From positions 192,773-256,772 of the forward strand of contig DDET01000038.1 of the NCBI GenBank assembly GCA_002336915.1: a stretch of 64,000 nucleotides of DNA, given 5' to 3'. Shown here piece by piece: positions 55,315 to 64,000 of this stretch (position 1 is the stretch's first letter; each line of letters starts with the position of its first letter). This DNA comes from Bacteroidetes bacterium UBA1947 (lineage in GTDB: Bacteria > Bacteroidota > Bacteroidia > Chitinophagales > Chitinophagaceae). A program made the position numbers and the translations under genes. The notes beneath the pieces are model-generated. The model was not told where the DNA came from. It was given only the letters and a program-made list of their open reading frames with translations, and searched no databases.

Positions 55315-56307
55315 TTACAATTTAGAAAGAAACTGCATGGTGTCTATGCCATCTGCGTAATCGCTGAGTGAGGGAGTTTGAGTAGTGCCAAACTTCAAAG
55401 CATCGCGGCCAAGAACGCATTGAATCTCATTGCTGCTTTTCAACTCATTCATTAATGTTTCCTTATCGTTATAGTAACGATAATGTAACACTGCGACAGG
55501 AGAAAATGGCATATCATTTTCTCTTAACAATATAGAGCCATTCGTGAGATATGGAATTTTATTGAGCAGGTATATTGCCAGGTAGTAATCGTAATTATTC
55601 TTGAATTTGTGATGGCCTATAAGGCTCTCATAGCTTTTGAAAACGTCAAGGAGTTTTGAAAAATCATATTGTAAGGGAACGCAGAGCTGGCTTACGTTGC
55701 GGCAGCCCAGGCCAAAATAAGTAAATACATCTTTTGCAAGATCGTTCAACTCAAGCTCCGTTTCGGTACCATCAAGAACAGCAACAGAGGTACGGTTCTT
55801 CCTGATGATGTTGGGGTACTTACCGAAATACTGTTCGAAATACCTTGCGGTGTTGTTGCTGCCTGTGGCTATGTAAGCGTCACAACCTTTCAGCATTTCG
55901 GCCACTTGCACTTGTTCCGCTACCTGCGGAGCCCATTCGATGAGTTTGTTCAGCAGGTGGGTAATAAGCAAGTTGTCTTTGGATGACAATTTAAGCATGA
56001 GCTTGTGGCCACTGATAAAACCACATAAGAAATCGTGAAAGCCAACGAGTGGTATATTGCCCGCCATCACGATGCCTACCGTTTTTGCCTCTGAGGGCAT
56101 TTGATATTGTGCAGCCCATTTTTCCAGCTTTTCTTTTTGAAGGAACCCGGTGGCTATGTTCACTGATGCTGTTTCAATATCGCTGAGGGTAAACCAGGTA
56201 TTGGACCTGGCGGCCCTTTCCTGAATGGCCAGCCATTCTTCGCTGCCGGAAAGCATATATTTACCTAAGTTGTCCGCCAGTTCTATCCTATTGATTAAAG
56301 AAAGCAT
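55315..56307 (-). CDS. LuxC-like acyl-CoA reductase
   Basis: From the ATG at 56307 the product is 330 residues and matches the acyl-CoA reductase (LuxC) family: VGIVMAGNIPLVGFHDFL, a GSNNTARYFEQYF segment near the cofactor site, and the putative catalytic Cys in FGLGCRNVSQ. Such enzymes reduce an acyl-CoA or acyl-enzyme to the aldehyde with NADPH. It is divergent from a ferredoxin with 75 bp between starts, which may reflect shared regulation. No luciferase genes are present, so the aldehyde has another use. Confidence 0.85.
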   Translation of the reverse strand: MLSLINRIELADNLGKYMLSGSEEWLAIQERAARSNTWFTLSDIETASVNIATGFLQKEKLEKWAAQYQMPSEAKTVGIVMAGNIPLVGFHDFLCGFISGHKLMLKLSSKDNLLITHLLNKLIEWAPQVAEQVQVAEMLKGCDAYIATGSNNTARYFEQYFGKYPNIIRKNRTSVAVLDGTETELELNDLAKDVFTYFGLGCRNVSQLCVPLQYDFSKLLDVFKSYESLIGHHKFKNNYDYYLAIYLLNKIPYLTNGSILLRENDMPFSPVAVLHYRYYNDKETLMNELKSSNEIQCVLGRDALKFGTTQTPSLSDYADGIDTMQFLSKL

Positions 56308-56312
56308 GTTTT

Positions 56313-56346
56313 TTGTACAATTTCTGTGTGCGAAATTGTAACTTTG
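56313..56346 (+). promoter_or_regulatory. Promoter of the ferredoxin gene
   Basis: TTG at 56313-56315 and a perfect TAACTTTG (TAnnTTTG) at 56339-56346 are 23 bases apart, with the ATG at 56383 about 36 bp downstream. A GTGCGCAC palindrome overlaps the predicted initiation region. Confidence 0.5.
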
Positions 56347-56382
56347 TGCGCACATAAACTAAAATAAAAAGTAAAGATATAT

Positions 56383-56730
56383 ATGGCTATTAAGATAACC
56401 GATGAATGTATCAATTGCGGGGCTTGCGAACCGGAATGCCCTAATAATGCCATTTACGAAGGCGGAGTGGAATGGGCTATAAAGGACGGTACTTCTGTAA
56501 AAGGAGATTTTGTACTAATGGATGGCAGCCATGTGGATGCAGATGCAAAGCAGGCGCCTGTGGCAGTTGACACATATTATATTACGCCTAACAAGTGTAC
56601 GGAATGCCAGGGTTTTCATGAAGAGCCGCAATGTGCTGCGGTATGTCCCGTGGATTGCTGCGTACCCGATGAGATGTATCGTGAAACGGTTGAAGAGCTA
56701 TTAGCGAAAAAAGAAAAACTGCATTTATAG
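56383..56730 (+). CDS. Two-cluster 4Fe-4S ferredoxin
   Basis: The 115-residue protein has the first cluster motif [12 protein letters not shown] near residue 9 and a second set of Cys residues in CTECQG...[12 protein letters not shown] near residues 72-93. Between them lies an insertion typical of the YfhL/Allochromatium-type ferredoxins. It is a cytosolic electron carrier; the partner is not determined. Confidence 0.93.
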   Translation: MAIKITDECINCGACEPECPNNAIYEGGVEWAIKDGTSVKGDFVLMDGSHVDADAKQAPVAVDTYYITPNKCTECQGFHEEPQCAAVCPVDCCVPDEMYRETVEELLAKKEKLHL

Positions 56731-56752
56731 AAAAACATTGAAATATAAATAG

Positions 56753-56784
56753 AAAAGGAGCTATTGTATACTGGCTCCTTTTTT
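56753..56784 (+). terminator. Terminator after ferredoxin gene
   Basis: AAAAGGAGC pairs with GCTCCTTTT, followed by T residues; the loop is 12 bases. Confidence 0.8.
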
Positions 56785-56901
56785 ATTTGACTTAGTTTGA
56801 TGGCCTCATTGATTAGATATCATAGCAATTCTCCGGGGCGATTGCTCTTCGCCGCCACGCGTGGAGGCTATACGCCCATTGCAATAACGCTGTGTAAAAT
56901 G

Positions 56902-56935
56902 AAAAAAGGAGCTATTATATTGTAGCTCCCTTTTT
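56902..56935. terminator. Second, near-duplicate terminator before the stress-protein gene end
   Basis: GGAGCTA pairs with TAGCTCC inside flanking A and T runs. It resembles the hairpin at 56753-56784 in sequence (AAGGAGCTATT core). It probably ends the minus-strand gene at 56953. Confidence 0.75.
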
Positions 56936-56952
56936 ATCTAAAATTTGGAACT

Positions 56953-57447
56953 TTAATGAATGTCGAGATCCTCGTGGGTATCATGCGCATGCAGGATATC
57001 TTTAGCATGATTTACCTCGGCTTCCGTGCCATGGGCGACAACGATAAACCGGCCTGCTTCCAGGTCTTCGTGATATTTTTTTACATTCTCGTCCTTAACG
57101 CCAACAGTGGTTAAGACAGAGGCGATACCACCACCGATCAAGCCAAAATCAAAACCAGCTATGGCACCTACAAGGGCACCTGCGCCATATAAGAAACCAA
57201 GGCCGGGTATTGCGAAAAGTCCAACCCCTGTAAGGATACCCAGGGTGGCTCCAACGGCGGTACCGGCACCTACACCGGCTACTTTAATAGGATCTTTAGG
57301 CGTTACGTGAAGCTGATCATCCACCACTTCAGTTTCAGCTTTTCCTATGATGGAGAGTTGTTTTACCGGAAATCCCGCTTCTTTTAATTCAATTACGGCT
57401 TGAACAGCTTTATCATGACTGTCGTAAACCCCGAGTGCTGATTTCAT
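56953..57447 (-). CDS. General stress protein 17M-like protein
   Basis: The 164-residue product has an N-terminal YflT/17M-type domain (GVYDSHDKAVQAVIELKEAGFPVKQLSIIG) and a central glycine-rich hydrophobic stretch (GVGAGTAVGATLGILTGVG...AGFDFGLIGGG) that may insert into a membrane. It ends in a His/Asp-rich tail (AHDTHEDLDIH). It is likely stress-induced; the molecular role is unknown. Confidence 0.82.
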   Translation of the reverse strand: MKSALGVYDSHDKAVQAVIELKEAGFPVKQLSIIGKAETEVVDDQLHVTPKDPIKVAGVGAGTAVGATLGILTGVGLFAIPGLGFLYGAGALVGAIAGFDFGLIGGGIASVLTTVGVKDENVKKYHEDLEAGRFIVVAHGTEAEVNHAKDILHAHDTHEDLDIH

Positions 57448-57612
57448 AAAAAAATGTTCGTTTTGGTTTATTTATTTGGTGATTTAGCGGACCAATATAC
57501 GTTTAAACAGTTACAAAAAGTATTCCATGGGAGCATTTCCGCCCTATTTTATTCAGGTGTTTTTAGGAAAAAGTATTCCTTATTGAGTATGTTGGGAAAA
57601 GCGAGGAAACTT

Positions 57613-58656
57613 CTATTTATCCAGTATGCGTATTTCTACACGCCTGTTCCTATTGGCATCAGCCTCATTTAACTCTACAGGCACCACGGGCTTAGACCTA
57701 CCGTAGCCAATGAATTGCAACCGCCCGGAGTCAATGCCCTTTTTTATGAGAAAATCGTAGATGTATTTTGCCCTGTTGACAGAAAGAAGGTTGTCTTGAG
57801 AATCAATATCAAAAGCATCGTCAACGTCCGTAACACAGCAAATGTGCCCTTCGATACGAATCTTCAGCTTTGGGTTAATATGGAGCAAATTGTAAAGTTG
57901 CTGTAGCTCGTCGGTGGACTGCTCTCTAACCCTGTGAGACTCCGGGTAGAAATAAATATTATCCAGTACAATTGTTTCGCCGGTCTTATACTTATTGATA
58001 TCGGCCATGGTTTTTTTGCCTTTATCAGGTATTTTAAAATCGTCTGGTATATGCTTTGGGGAGCCTGGTTTCACCACAATATCAATATTGTCGGGGTCGT
58101 TTGCCAGTACCTTGCTTGTTTCTTCGCGGTTGTTTATTTTTTGTTTTTGGCGCTTTAAGGGATCGGTATCATCATTTACCAGTATGCGGCCGGTACGTTT
58201 TGCCGTTTTGCCGGGCACCATGCGTTTTACAGTTGGGGTATTTTCTTCCGGTACATACCTGTCAGCCACCACTATATCGACTCGCCTGTCGGCGGGGAAG
58301 CCGTCAGGGTTCTTTTGTACCACTCGTTCTACCTGGCCTTTACCGAGACAAACTTTTATGTTATCTCTATTTACGCCAAAATTGGCAAGATAGGCAGCGA
58401 CGCTTTTTGCTCTTGTGTCAGATAATGCCTGGTTGTGTTCTTCATTGCCCAGATAATCGGCATAGCCAATGATATAAAGGTTGTCTTTTACTGTAATGAC
58501 ACCCAGGCCGGTTAGTGAATCCAGCTTAGCCTGCGATTGGGGACTCAGTTTATCTACGTTGCGCTCAAAATATATGTGAATAGTATCGCCGGCCTCCTGC
58601 GCATATACATGCTGTGCCATAAGGACAGCCAGTATAAATAGGAGACATCTAGACAT
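57613..58656 (-). CDS. Envelope protein with two OmpA-like domains
   Basis: The 347-residue product has a signal peptide (AQHVYAQ). The first OmpA-like domain (about 25-130) shows IHIYFERNVDKLSPQS, IGYADYLGNEEHNQALSDTRAKSV and a terminal RRVDIVV. A basic linker (about 140-225) follows. The second domain (about 230-347) has IYFYPESHRVREQS, RIEGHICC and RNRRVEIRI. OmpA-like domains bind peptidoglycan; two of them suggest a periplasmic crosslink or dimer. The second domain carries an extra segment with a Cys pair. Confidence 0.85.
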   Translation of the reverse strand: MSRCLLFILAVLMAQHVYAQEAGDTIHIYFERNVDKLSPQSQAKLDSLTGLGVITVKDNLYIIGYADYLGNEEHNQALSDTRAKSVAAYLANFGVNRDNIKVCLGKGQVERVVQKNPDGFPADRRVDIVVADRYVPEENTPTVKRMVPGKTAKRTGRILVNDDTDPLKRQKQKINNREETSKVLANDPDNIDIVVKPGSPKHIPDDFKIPDKGKKTMADINKYKTGETIVLDNIYFYPESHRVREQSTDELQQLYNLLHINPKLKIRIEGHICCVTDVDDAFDIDSQDNLLSVNRAKYIYDFLIKKGIDSGRLQFIGYGRSKPVVPVELNEADANRNRRVEIRILDK

Positions 58657-58782
58657 AAATAATGCGTTTACCTAAAGAAAGAGTACTCAAATTAGTCAAA
58701 ATTCCTGTGAATTTAGGGAACTGCGGCCCGAAAAAATGAGGACCGCTCTATATAATTATACAACGGGTGTACCTACAACATA

Positions 58783-59193
58783 TTATTGACGCGTATTTCG
58801 TTTTCTCAGCGCTGACCAAGCCAGCCATGCAAAAGGGATATAAGCAAAACAACAAGCCAGTAAAAACCATGAGGGGAGGTGAACGGATAATGCATTGATC
58901 AGGCCGCCCACCGTCATAATTCCTGCGCTTATTAAAGCCGGGCTTTTTGTCTCTCTTTTCGAGATGAGTGTTGCAGTAATCCCTGCAATGAACGAGGCAA
59001 TTACATAACTGGCAATGAACAAAACAAAAACCTGCTGCGGCATTACTTTCATAGCTTTCTCAACCGAATCGGCATCGTAGAGATCGGTACCCGGGGGAGG
59101 AGGGAAGAAGCTATAAATGCCCATTTGCATGAAGACAATGCATATCATGCCGGTTATGGTAGCAATAATTATTGACAATACATTTTTGACCAT
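58783..59193 (-). CDS. Small membrane protein of unknown function
   Basis: The 136-residue product has four predicted membrane spans and a Pro-rich loop after the first (FFPPPPGTDLYDADS). No family is recognised with confidence. It starts 16 bp after the kup stop on the same strand and may be cotranscribed with it. Confidence 0.7.
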   Translation of the reverse strand: MVKNVLSIIIATITGMICIVFMQMGIYSFFPPPPGTDLYDADSVEKAMKVMPQQVFVLFIASYVIASFIAGITATLISKRETKSPALISAGIMTVGGLINALSVHLPSWFLLACCFAYIPFAWLAWSALRKRNTRQ

Positions 59194-59209
59194 AGCCTTG
59201 CATTTTCAA

Positions 59210-61234
59210 CTAATCTTCTTCTATCCGTTTTAACTGGACATCGGGCACGGCAGATACAATGATGGGATACTTTTCCAAAGTCACGTCGGAGGGATCTAAA
59301 CCAAAACCTCTTTCTTCGGAAAGGCTGAACCGCTTTAGTATAAAATAGCCGCGCATCATGAGCCGCTCCCAGAGTGGCAGGGCATTATCGCGCGAGAGGA
59401 ATTTTTCCATGATGATGAACCTGAAATCGCCCATTACATTGTTTTTACTCAAGGACTCGTAACGGCTCACTACATTCACTTCTTTGTTCTGCACCATTTC
59501 CTCCACCACCTTGCGGAACATCAGTTGGATCTTATGTTCGATACGGAAACCGAGGCGGAACTCGACACGTATTATTTCGTTAGGAACTATGGTTTGTACA
59601 GAGTACTCCATCGTATAAGGATCATCGAGTACGTCAACATGTACGAACCAGTAGATATCGGCACGTTTCGGCTTGCGGTAAAGTATGGAGTAAATGACCT
59701 TGTGCTCTATTTCTTTAGGGTTGTTTGCACTGGTGAGGTACACCAGGTGCGTTGCGTATTTTGGAATTGTGCGGTCGTTACTGAGCTCCTGGATGATGGG
59801 TATGTAGTCTTCCATACGCACAAATTCGACGTACCTGTTCTTGATCTTCCGCGCTTTAAACCAGGTTAACATTGTGAGGAAGAGTATGCCACCCATGATG
59901 AGCGTAACGTAACCACCATGCCTGAACTTTTGAAGGTTGGCGATGAGGAAAGAGGTCTCGATAGTGAGGAAGACGGCGAGGTAAACCACTATGCCGATAA
60001 GCGGAACACGCTTAATAAACATGAAATAAGAGAAAAGACAAGAGGTCATTATCATGCAAATGGTAATGGCGAGGCCATAAGCAGCGCCCATTTTGGATGA
60101 CTGGCCAAATATCAGGACTATGGAAACGCAACCTGCAAATAAGAGAAAATTTATACCCGGAATAAATAACTGGCCTCGCTCGAGCGTGGGGTAGTTGATC
60201 TTCATTTTGGGCCATAAATTGAGTTTTATGGCCTCGCTGATGAGCGTGAAAGAGCCGGATATCAATGCCTGGCTGGCAATGATGGCTGCCATTGTGGCTA
60301 TGATGATGCCTATTAGCACAAACCATTGGGGCATCAATGCGTAAAAAGGATTGCGCAAAGTTGAATTCCATACCTCACCTTTGTGGTTCAGCAGGAAGGC
60401 ACCCTGGCCAAGGTAGTTGAGTAGGAGCGCACTTTTAACATATACCCAGGACACCCTGATATTGCCCCGGCCGCAATGCCCGAGATCGGAATAGAGCGCT
60501 TCAGCACCCGTGGTACACAGGAATACAGCACCTAAGAGCCAAAAACCTTTGGGGTAGACCGTAAGTAACTTAATGGCGTAGTAGGGATTAAATGCTTTAA
60601 AGATGCTCCAATCGTCACTTACGTGATAAATGCCGAGGACGGCGAGCATGAGGAACCAAATAAGCATGATAGGACCGAACATCTTGCCCAGGGACATGGT
60701 GCCGAACTGCTGAAAAAAGAAAAGGGCGGTGATAATGGCTAGTACAATATTGATGATTGTCCAATCGGGTGCATCGCTAAATGCCGGTATATTGCGAAGA
60801 CCTTCGATAGCTGAAGCCACGGAGATGGGAGGTGTGATCATACCATCGGCCAGCAGCGCTGCCCCACCTATCATAGCGGGAAATACGGTCCACTTGCCAT
60901 GCCTGCGTACTAAAGCAAATAAAGAGAAAATACCACCTTCACCTTTGTTGTCGGCCTTCAAGGTGAGTGTAACATACTTGACCGTTGTTTGCAAAGTGAG
61001 TGTCCAGATGATGCAAGAGAGGCTGCCTATTATAAGCAAGTCGCTTATAACTTTATCGTTACAGATTTCGTTGAAAACATACAGCGGAGAGGTCCCGATA
61101 TCCCCGTAAATAATACCTAATGCAATAAGTAGCCCAGCACCAGATACTCTATTCAGATTTTTGCCCACAGGTGGTTCGTAAATATAACCGGCAAATTTAG
61201 CGCATTCTTTACCGATAAAAGAAATACCGGGCAT
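59210..61234 (-). CDS. kup: Kup potassium uptake transporter
   Basis: This 674-residue protein has the usual Kup size and layout: about twelve membrane spans to about residue 480 and a cytosolic C-terminal domain. GIIYGDIGTSPLYV, KADNKGEGGIFSLFALV, TTGAEALYSDLGHCG and SQALISGSFTL are signatures of the family. It imports K+ with H+ across the inner membrane. Confidence 0.94.
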   Translation of the reverse strand: MPGISFIGKECAKFAGYIYEPPVGKNLNRVSGAGLLIALGIIYGDIGTSPLYVFNEICNDKVISDLLIIGSLSCIIWTLTLQTTVKYVTLTLKADNKGEGGIFSLFALVRRHGKWTVFPAMIGGAALLADGMITPPISVASAIEGLRNIPAFSDAPDWTIINIVLAIITALFFFQQFGTMSLGKMFGPIMLIWFLMLAVLGIYHVSDDWSIFKAFNPYYAIKLLTVYPKGFWLLGAVFLCTTGAEALYSDLGHCGRGNIRVSWVYVKSALLLNYLGQGAFLLNHKGEVWNSTLRNPFYALMPQWFVLIGIIIATMAAIIASQALISGSFTLISEAIKLNLWPKMKINYPTLERGQLFIPGINFLLFAGCVSIVLIFGQSSKMGAAYGLAITICMIMTSCLFSYFMFIKRVPLIGIVVYLAVFLTIETSFLIANLQKFRHGGYVTLIMGGILFLTMLTWFKARKIKNRYVEFVRMEDYIPIIQELSNDRTIPKYATHLVYLTSANNPKEIEHKVIYSILYRKPKRADIYWFVHVDVLDDPYTMEYSVQTIVPNEIIRVEFRLGFRIEHKIQLMFRKVVEEMVQNKEVNVVSRYESLSKNNVMGDFRFIIMEKFLSRDNALPLWERLMMRGYFILKRFSLSEERGFGLDPSDVTLEKYPIIVSAVPDVQLKRIEED

Positions 61235-61286
61235 TAAAAATTACATATTCAGGCAGTGGATGGCAAAATATAGAGAATAAAAGGAG

Positions 61287-61478
61287 TCAGGACAGTTTTA
61301 GCTTGATAGAATTGAGGTAGACGGTACGCGCTTCTACCTTCTTCCTGAGTTCTGCATCGCCAAGTTTCGTATTGCGAAGGGCTGCAGCCTGAAGATTTGG
61401 GCTTGCAGGACCAGCCGGCTTGCCATTACCAGCTTCGCCAGTCCCCGATTTTTTGTCCAGAATGTTTTGATTGCGCAT
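61287..61478 (-). CDS. Short basic protein of unknown function
   Basis: From the ATG at 61478 the product is 63 residues, polar and Ala/Lys-rich, with no signal or membrane segment (LRNTKLGDAELRKKVEARTVYLNSIKLKLS at the end looks helical). A longer frame starts at 61511. It lies 52 bp beyond the kup start on the same strand. It could be real but has no recognised family. Confidence 0.45.
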   Translation of the reverse strand: MRNQNILDKKSGTGEAGNGKPAGPASPNLQAAALRNTKLGDAELRKKVEARTVYLNSIKLKLS

Positions 61479-61759
61479 ATCACAAATATAATAATTGCAC
61501 ATTCCTGCCATAGCGGAAAAAGGATGTTGGGAAAACTTTAACAGAGCCGTTGGGGTTGCGAATAAAGCAATAATAGTGGGTAGACGAAAGACAAAACCCT
61601 TTGGGCCGGATTTTCACAGGTATTATCCATTTTGGCCATAATAGCGTACAAAAAATAGTTTTGCCGAAAAATTCTTGGGTTCGATTATGGATTTTACTCA
61701 AAAATCCCAATATTTGTAGTAAACTTACAAGCCAATATAAAAAAACGCATTCACAAATC

Positions 61760-62293
61760 ATGAGGAGCTTAATTCTTTTGTTCGTTTTACTGCCGTTACT
61801 TTCATTTGCTCAGAAGCGCGAAGGTGATATATGCTGGCCGCCTTCATATTATGAAACCGCCAAAACAAAGATATACAGTAGCCAGGACAGGGCATTAAAG
61901 GTGGGCGTTGCTGCTCATAAAAACCACGCTGGCATGGTCATCAAAGTATATTATGCCGATCCTTTTTACATTACTCCAAAGCAAAAAATAGTTTTAAAAC
62001 TATCCGGTGACAATGAACTGGTATTGAAATGTAAGGAAATTGCTTCGGCAGAACCCTTACACCAGAAGAGGGGAGATTTTTATTACTATAATTATGCTTA
62101 TTTCCCACTGTCGGACGAAGCGTTACAGATGTTGTCTTTCCACACTGTTAAATCGGTTAAAGTTCAGCTGGATGGTGATGCGCCAATCATGTTTGACGGC
62201 CTGAAGAAATGGGACGCTTATGAGATCAAGCGCCAGGTGCAGGAAGTGCAAAAACAGTACCTTGTTGACAAGGGTTATAACTACGATTATTAA
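61760..62293 (+). CDS. Secreted hypothetical protein
   Basis: From the ATG at 61760 the product is 177 residues with a clear signal peptide (MRSLILLFVLLPLLSFAQ). The mature part is beta-rich and ends in a charged helix (AYEIKRQVQEVQKQYLVDKGY). No family is recognised. The region upstream in the longer frame from 61601 is non-coding in character. A strong terminator follows. Confidence 0.75.
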   Translation: MRSLILLFVLLPLLSFAQKREGDICWPPSYYETAKTKIYSSQDRALKVGVAAHKNHAGMVIKVYYADPFYITPKQKIVLKLSGDNELVLKCKEIASAEPLHQKRGDFYYYNYAYFPLSDEALQMLSFHTVKSVKVQLDGDAPIMFDGLKKWDAYEIKRQVQEVQKQYLVDKGYNYDY

Positions 62294-62318
62294 ATTGGCC
62301 GACCATAAGATATTTAAG

Positions 62319-62343
62319 AAAAACCCGGATATTCCGGGTTTTT
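62319..62343 (+). terminator. Terminator after secreted hypothetical protein
   Basis: AAAAACCCGGA pairs perfectly with TCCGGGTTTTT around TAT. Confidence 0.88.
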
Positions 62344-62583
62344 CCCGTTTGGACCAATATATTTTGCCGAATACCTTTTAGTTATAAGAAATATGTCATA
62401 AATTGTGTAAGCGGTAGATTGTAATGCTGTTGCTGCCTGTTAATGTGTTAAATATGGCAAGGTGCGGGCCTGTTTAGAGCTGTTAACCAACCCTATGCAA
62501 GGTTTTGTTGTCTAATATCCTGCATAACTGTAGGACACAGAATCCATCGGAATGTTATTTGAAAGATCAATCATAGGAACAAC

Positions 62584-64000
62584 ATGAAAAAATTACTAGC
62601 ACCATTATTAATTCTCCTTACAACTTATAACGCGCTTGCCGACGGTAACGGTACTCTCGGCACTTCGTACAGTTTTTCAAAATGCGGTCTTAACTTTACC
62701 AGCGCATCACAACGCCTTGGCCAGCGTTTTAATCCACCGGGCAGTCCTCAACCGGCGCCATTCGCTATTGCGGGGATACCGCCATGTGCTACTATTGAAA
62801 AAGCATTTTTATATGTTGAGGGTTCAGGAAATGGCGCAGCACAAACAGCGACAATAGTCGGCCCGACAGGGACGCAAAATTTTCCTTTAACATTGATCGG
62901 GCAGGGGCCTGATAAATGCTGGGGCTATGCCGGTTCCGTAACTTACCGCGCGGATGTTACTTCCGTAATAACAGGCAATTTCACTTACCTGATCAGTGGC
63001 ATATTGACAGGCAATCCCAATGATATGGACGGCGCCACACTTATCGTGATCTACGCCGACCCCATGCAGACATACCAGGGGACGTTTCAACTGGATGATG
63101 GCTCGATAGAATTAGGTGGAGGCACGGCGACCCATAGTATGAACTTTCCTGCTCCCTGTGGACCTACACAGAATGAGCAGTCTATAATGGGTGTGGGTGA
63201 TATCCAGTTTGACGGAGAGACCATCACTATGAACAATGTAGTGGTGCCTTATAATTTCAACTGGTGGAATTTTTTCCAAGCCAATACACCGCTATCGGGG
63301 GGACAAACCAGTGTCGACTTTTCGGTGGCAGCCGGTGGCGACTGTTTTAATATTGCGTTTACGGGACTGTACTACCAGACAACAACCTGTGTAGTGTGCA
63401 CCCCTCCATCGCTAACGCTTGCTACAACAGCCACACCAACTACCTGCGGTTTATGTAATGGTAGCGCAACCGTGGTGGCCACAGGCAGTCCCTTTGGTTA
63501 TACATATGAATGGCTGCCTTCGGGTGGAAATGCCGCGACCGCTTCGAATTTGTGCGCCGGCACCTATACAGTTCGTGTTACGACGCTTTGCAACAGCGAT
63601 TCTGCCATTGTGGTGGTGCCAGCGGGTCCGGCACCTGCAACGTTGAGCCATACACAGACCAACCCTGAGTGCAATGCATATTGTGATGGTATTGCCACTG
63701 TTACTCCCAGTGGGGGTGCGGCACCATTTACTTACTCCTGGGCGCCCACAGGGGGCAATGCAGCCACTGCAACGGCACTGTGCGCAGGCACGTATATAGC
63801 CACAGTTACAGATTCAATAGGCTGTATTACCAAGGATACAGTTGTGATCACGCAACCGGCACCTACGCCACCGCCCACACCTCATGATACTGCTTTCTGC
63901 GAGCTAGGACCATCAGGGCAACTGGTAGCAACGCCATCGACCGCGGGAGACGTGATCAGATGGTGGGATGTACCTACAGGCGGAACATTCAGCCTAACGG
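62584..64000 (+). CDS. SprB-repeat surface adhesin (3' truncated by window)
   Basis: An ATG at 62584 opens a frame that stays open for 472 codons to the window edge. It starts with a signal peptide (MKKLLAPLLILLTTYNALA). A beta-rich N-terminal domain of about 250 residues follows (IEKAFLYVEGSG, DGATLIVIYADP), somewhat like DUF3344. Two SprB-type repeats come next (TTCGLCNGSATV...YEWLPSGGNAATASNLCAGTY, then a second with YSWAPTGGNAATAT), and the visible end is an Ig_7-like domain (RWWDVPTGG). SprB repeats belong to T9SS-exported gliding adhesins. The C-terminal sorting domain would lie beyond the window. Confidence 0.85.
   Translation, partial: MKKLLAPLLILLTTYNALADGNGTLGTSYSFSKCGLNFTSASQRLGQRFNPPGSPQPAPFAIAGIPPCATIEKAFLYVEGSGNGAAQTATIVGPTGTQNFPLTLIGQGPDKCWGYAGSVTYRADVTSVITGNFTYLISGILTGNPNDMDGATLIVIYADPMQTYQGTFQLDDGSIELGGGTATHSMNFPAPCGPTQNEQSIMGVGDIQFDGETITMNNVVVPYNFNWWNFFQANTPLSGGQTSVDFSVAAGGDCFNIAFTGLYYQTTTCVVCTPPSLTLATTATPTTCGLCNGSATVVATGSPFGYTYEWLPSGGNAATASNLCAGTYTVRVTTLCNSDSAIVVVPAGPAPATLSHTQTNPECNAYCDGIATVTPSGGAAPFTYSWAPTGGNAATATALCAGTYIATVTDSIGCITKDTVVITQPAPTPPPTPHDTAFCELGPSGQLVATPSTAGDVIRWWDVPTGGTFSLT

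Noticed and set aside
1..64000. tRNA, rRNA or known riboswitch genes
   Set aside because: No cloverleaf, rRNA or riboswitch consensus was recognised by eye in the intergenic regions; a covariance-model search would settle this.

Overview
The window comes from a member of the Bacteroidota, most likely the Chitinophagaceae or a close relative. The evidence is several proteins ending in the gliding-motility/CHU_C type C-terminal domain, one classical type IX secretion (T9SS) type A sorting domain, a short primary sigma factor without region 1.1 preceded by a TTG/TAnnTTTG promoter, and SprB-type repeats. No rRNA, tRNA, CRISPR array or intact insertion sequence was recognised.

Layout. (1) 1-5.2 kb: the 3' end of a large Ig-like/CHU_C adhesin followed by a TMTC-like multi-TM/TPR glycosyltransferase. 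(2) 5.2-12 kb: a DinB protein, then a small natural-product cluster (type III polyketide synthase, methyltransferase and FAD oxidoreductase on minus; UbiA prenyltransferase on plus), a sorbosone dehydrogenase-like protein and isopentenyl-diphosphate isomerase. (3) 12-21 kb: two tandem DUF4331 proteins, a TPR lipoprotein and a HupE/UreJ-type membrane protein, then HU and a TonB-dependent receptor with a His-rich plug. (4) 21-26.5 kb: rpoD, a START-like protein, and a translationally coupled LptF/G permease - PAP2 phosphatase - ArnT-like operon. (5) 26.5-44.4 kb: a second TMTC-like gene, then a locus of three tail-fibre-like repeat adhesins (A), two CHU_C proteins (B) and two small secreted proteins (C). 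B-A-C is duplicated, and the copies are separated by an islet of repeats carrying a phage-like HTH gene. (6) 44.5-55 kb: an XRE regulator and a minus-strand operon of a 2269-residue adhesin, a third TMTC-like glycosyltransferase, a polyprenol-phosphate sugar synthase-like GT2 and a DUF2304 protein. (7) 55-62 kb: LuxC-like acyl-CoA reductase divergent from a ferredoxin, a stress protein, a double-OmpA protein, a membrane protein and Kup. (8) 62.6 kb to the end: the 5' part of another SprB-repeat adhesin.

The strongest theme is surface display. Large cysteine-bearing repeat adhesins are twice encoded directly upstream of a TMTC-like enzyme, once together with a GT2/DUF2304 pair that could make its lipid-linked sugar donor. 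The third TMTC-like gene borders the fibre-adhesin locus. I read this as dedicated O-glycosylation of T9SS cargo. That is inferred from gene order and motifs and has not been shown.
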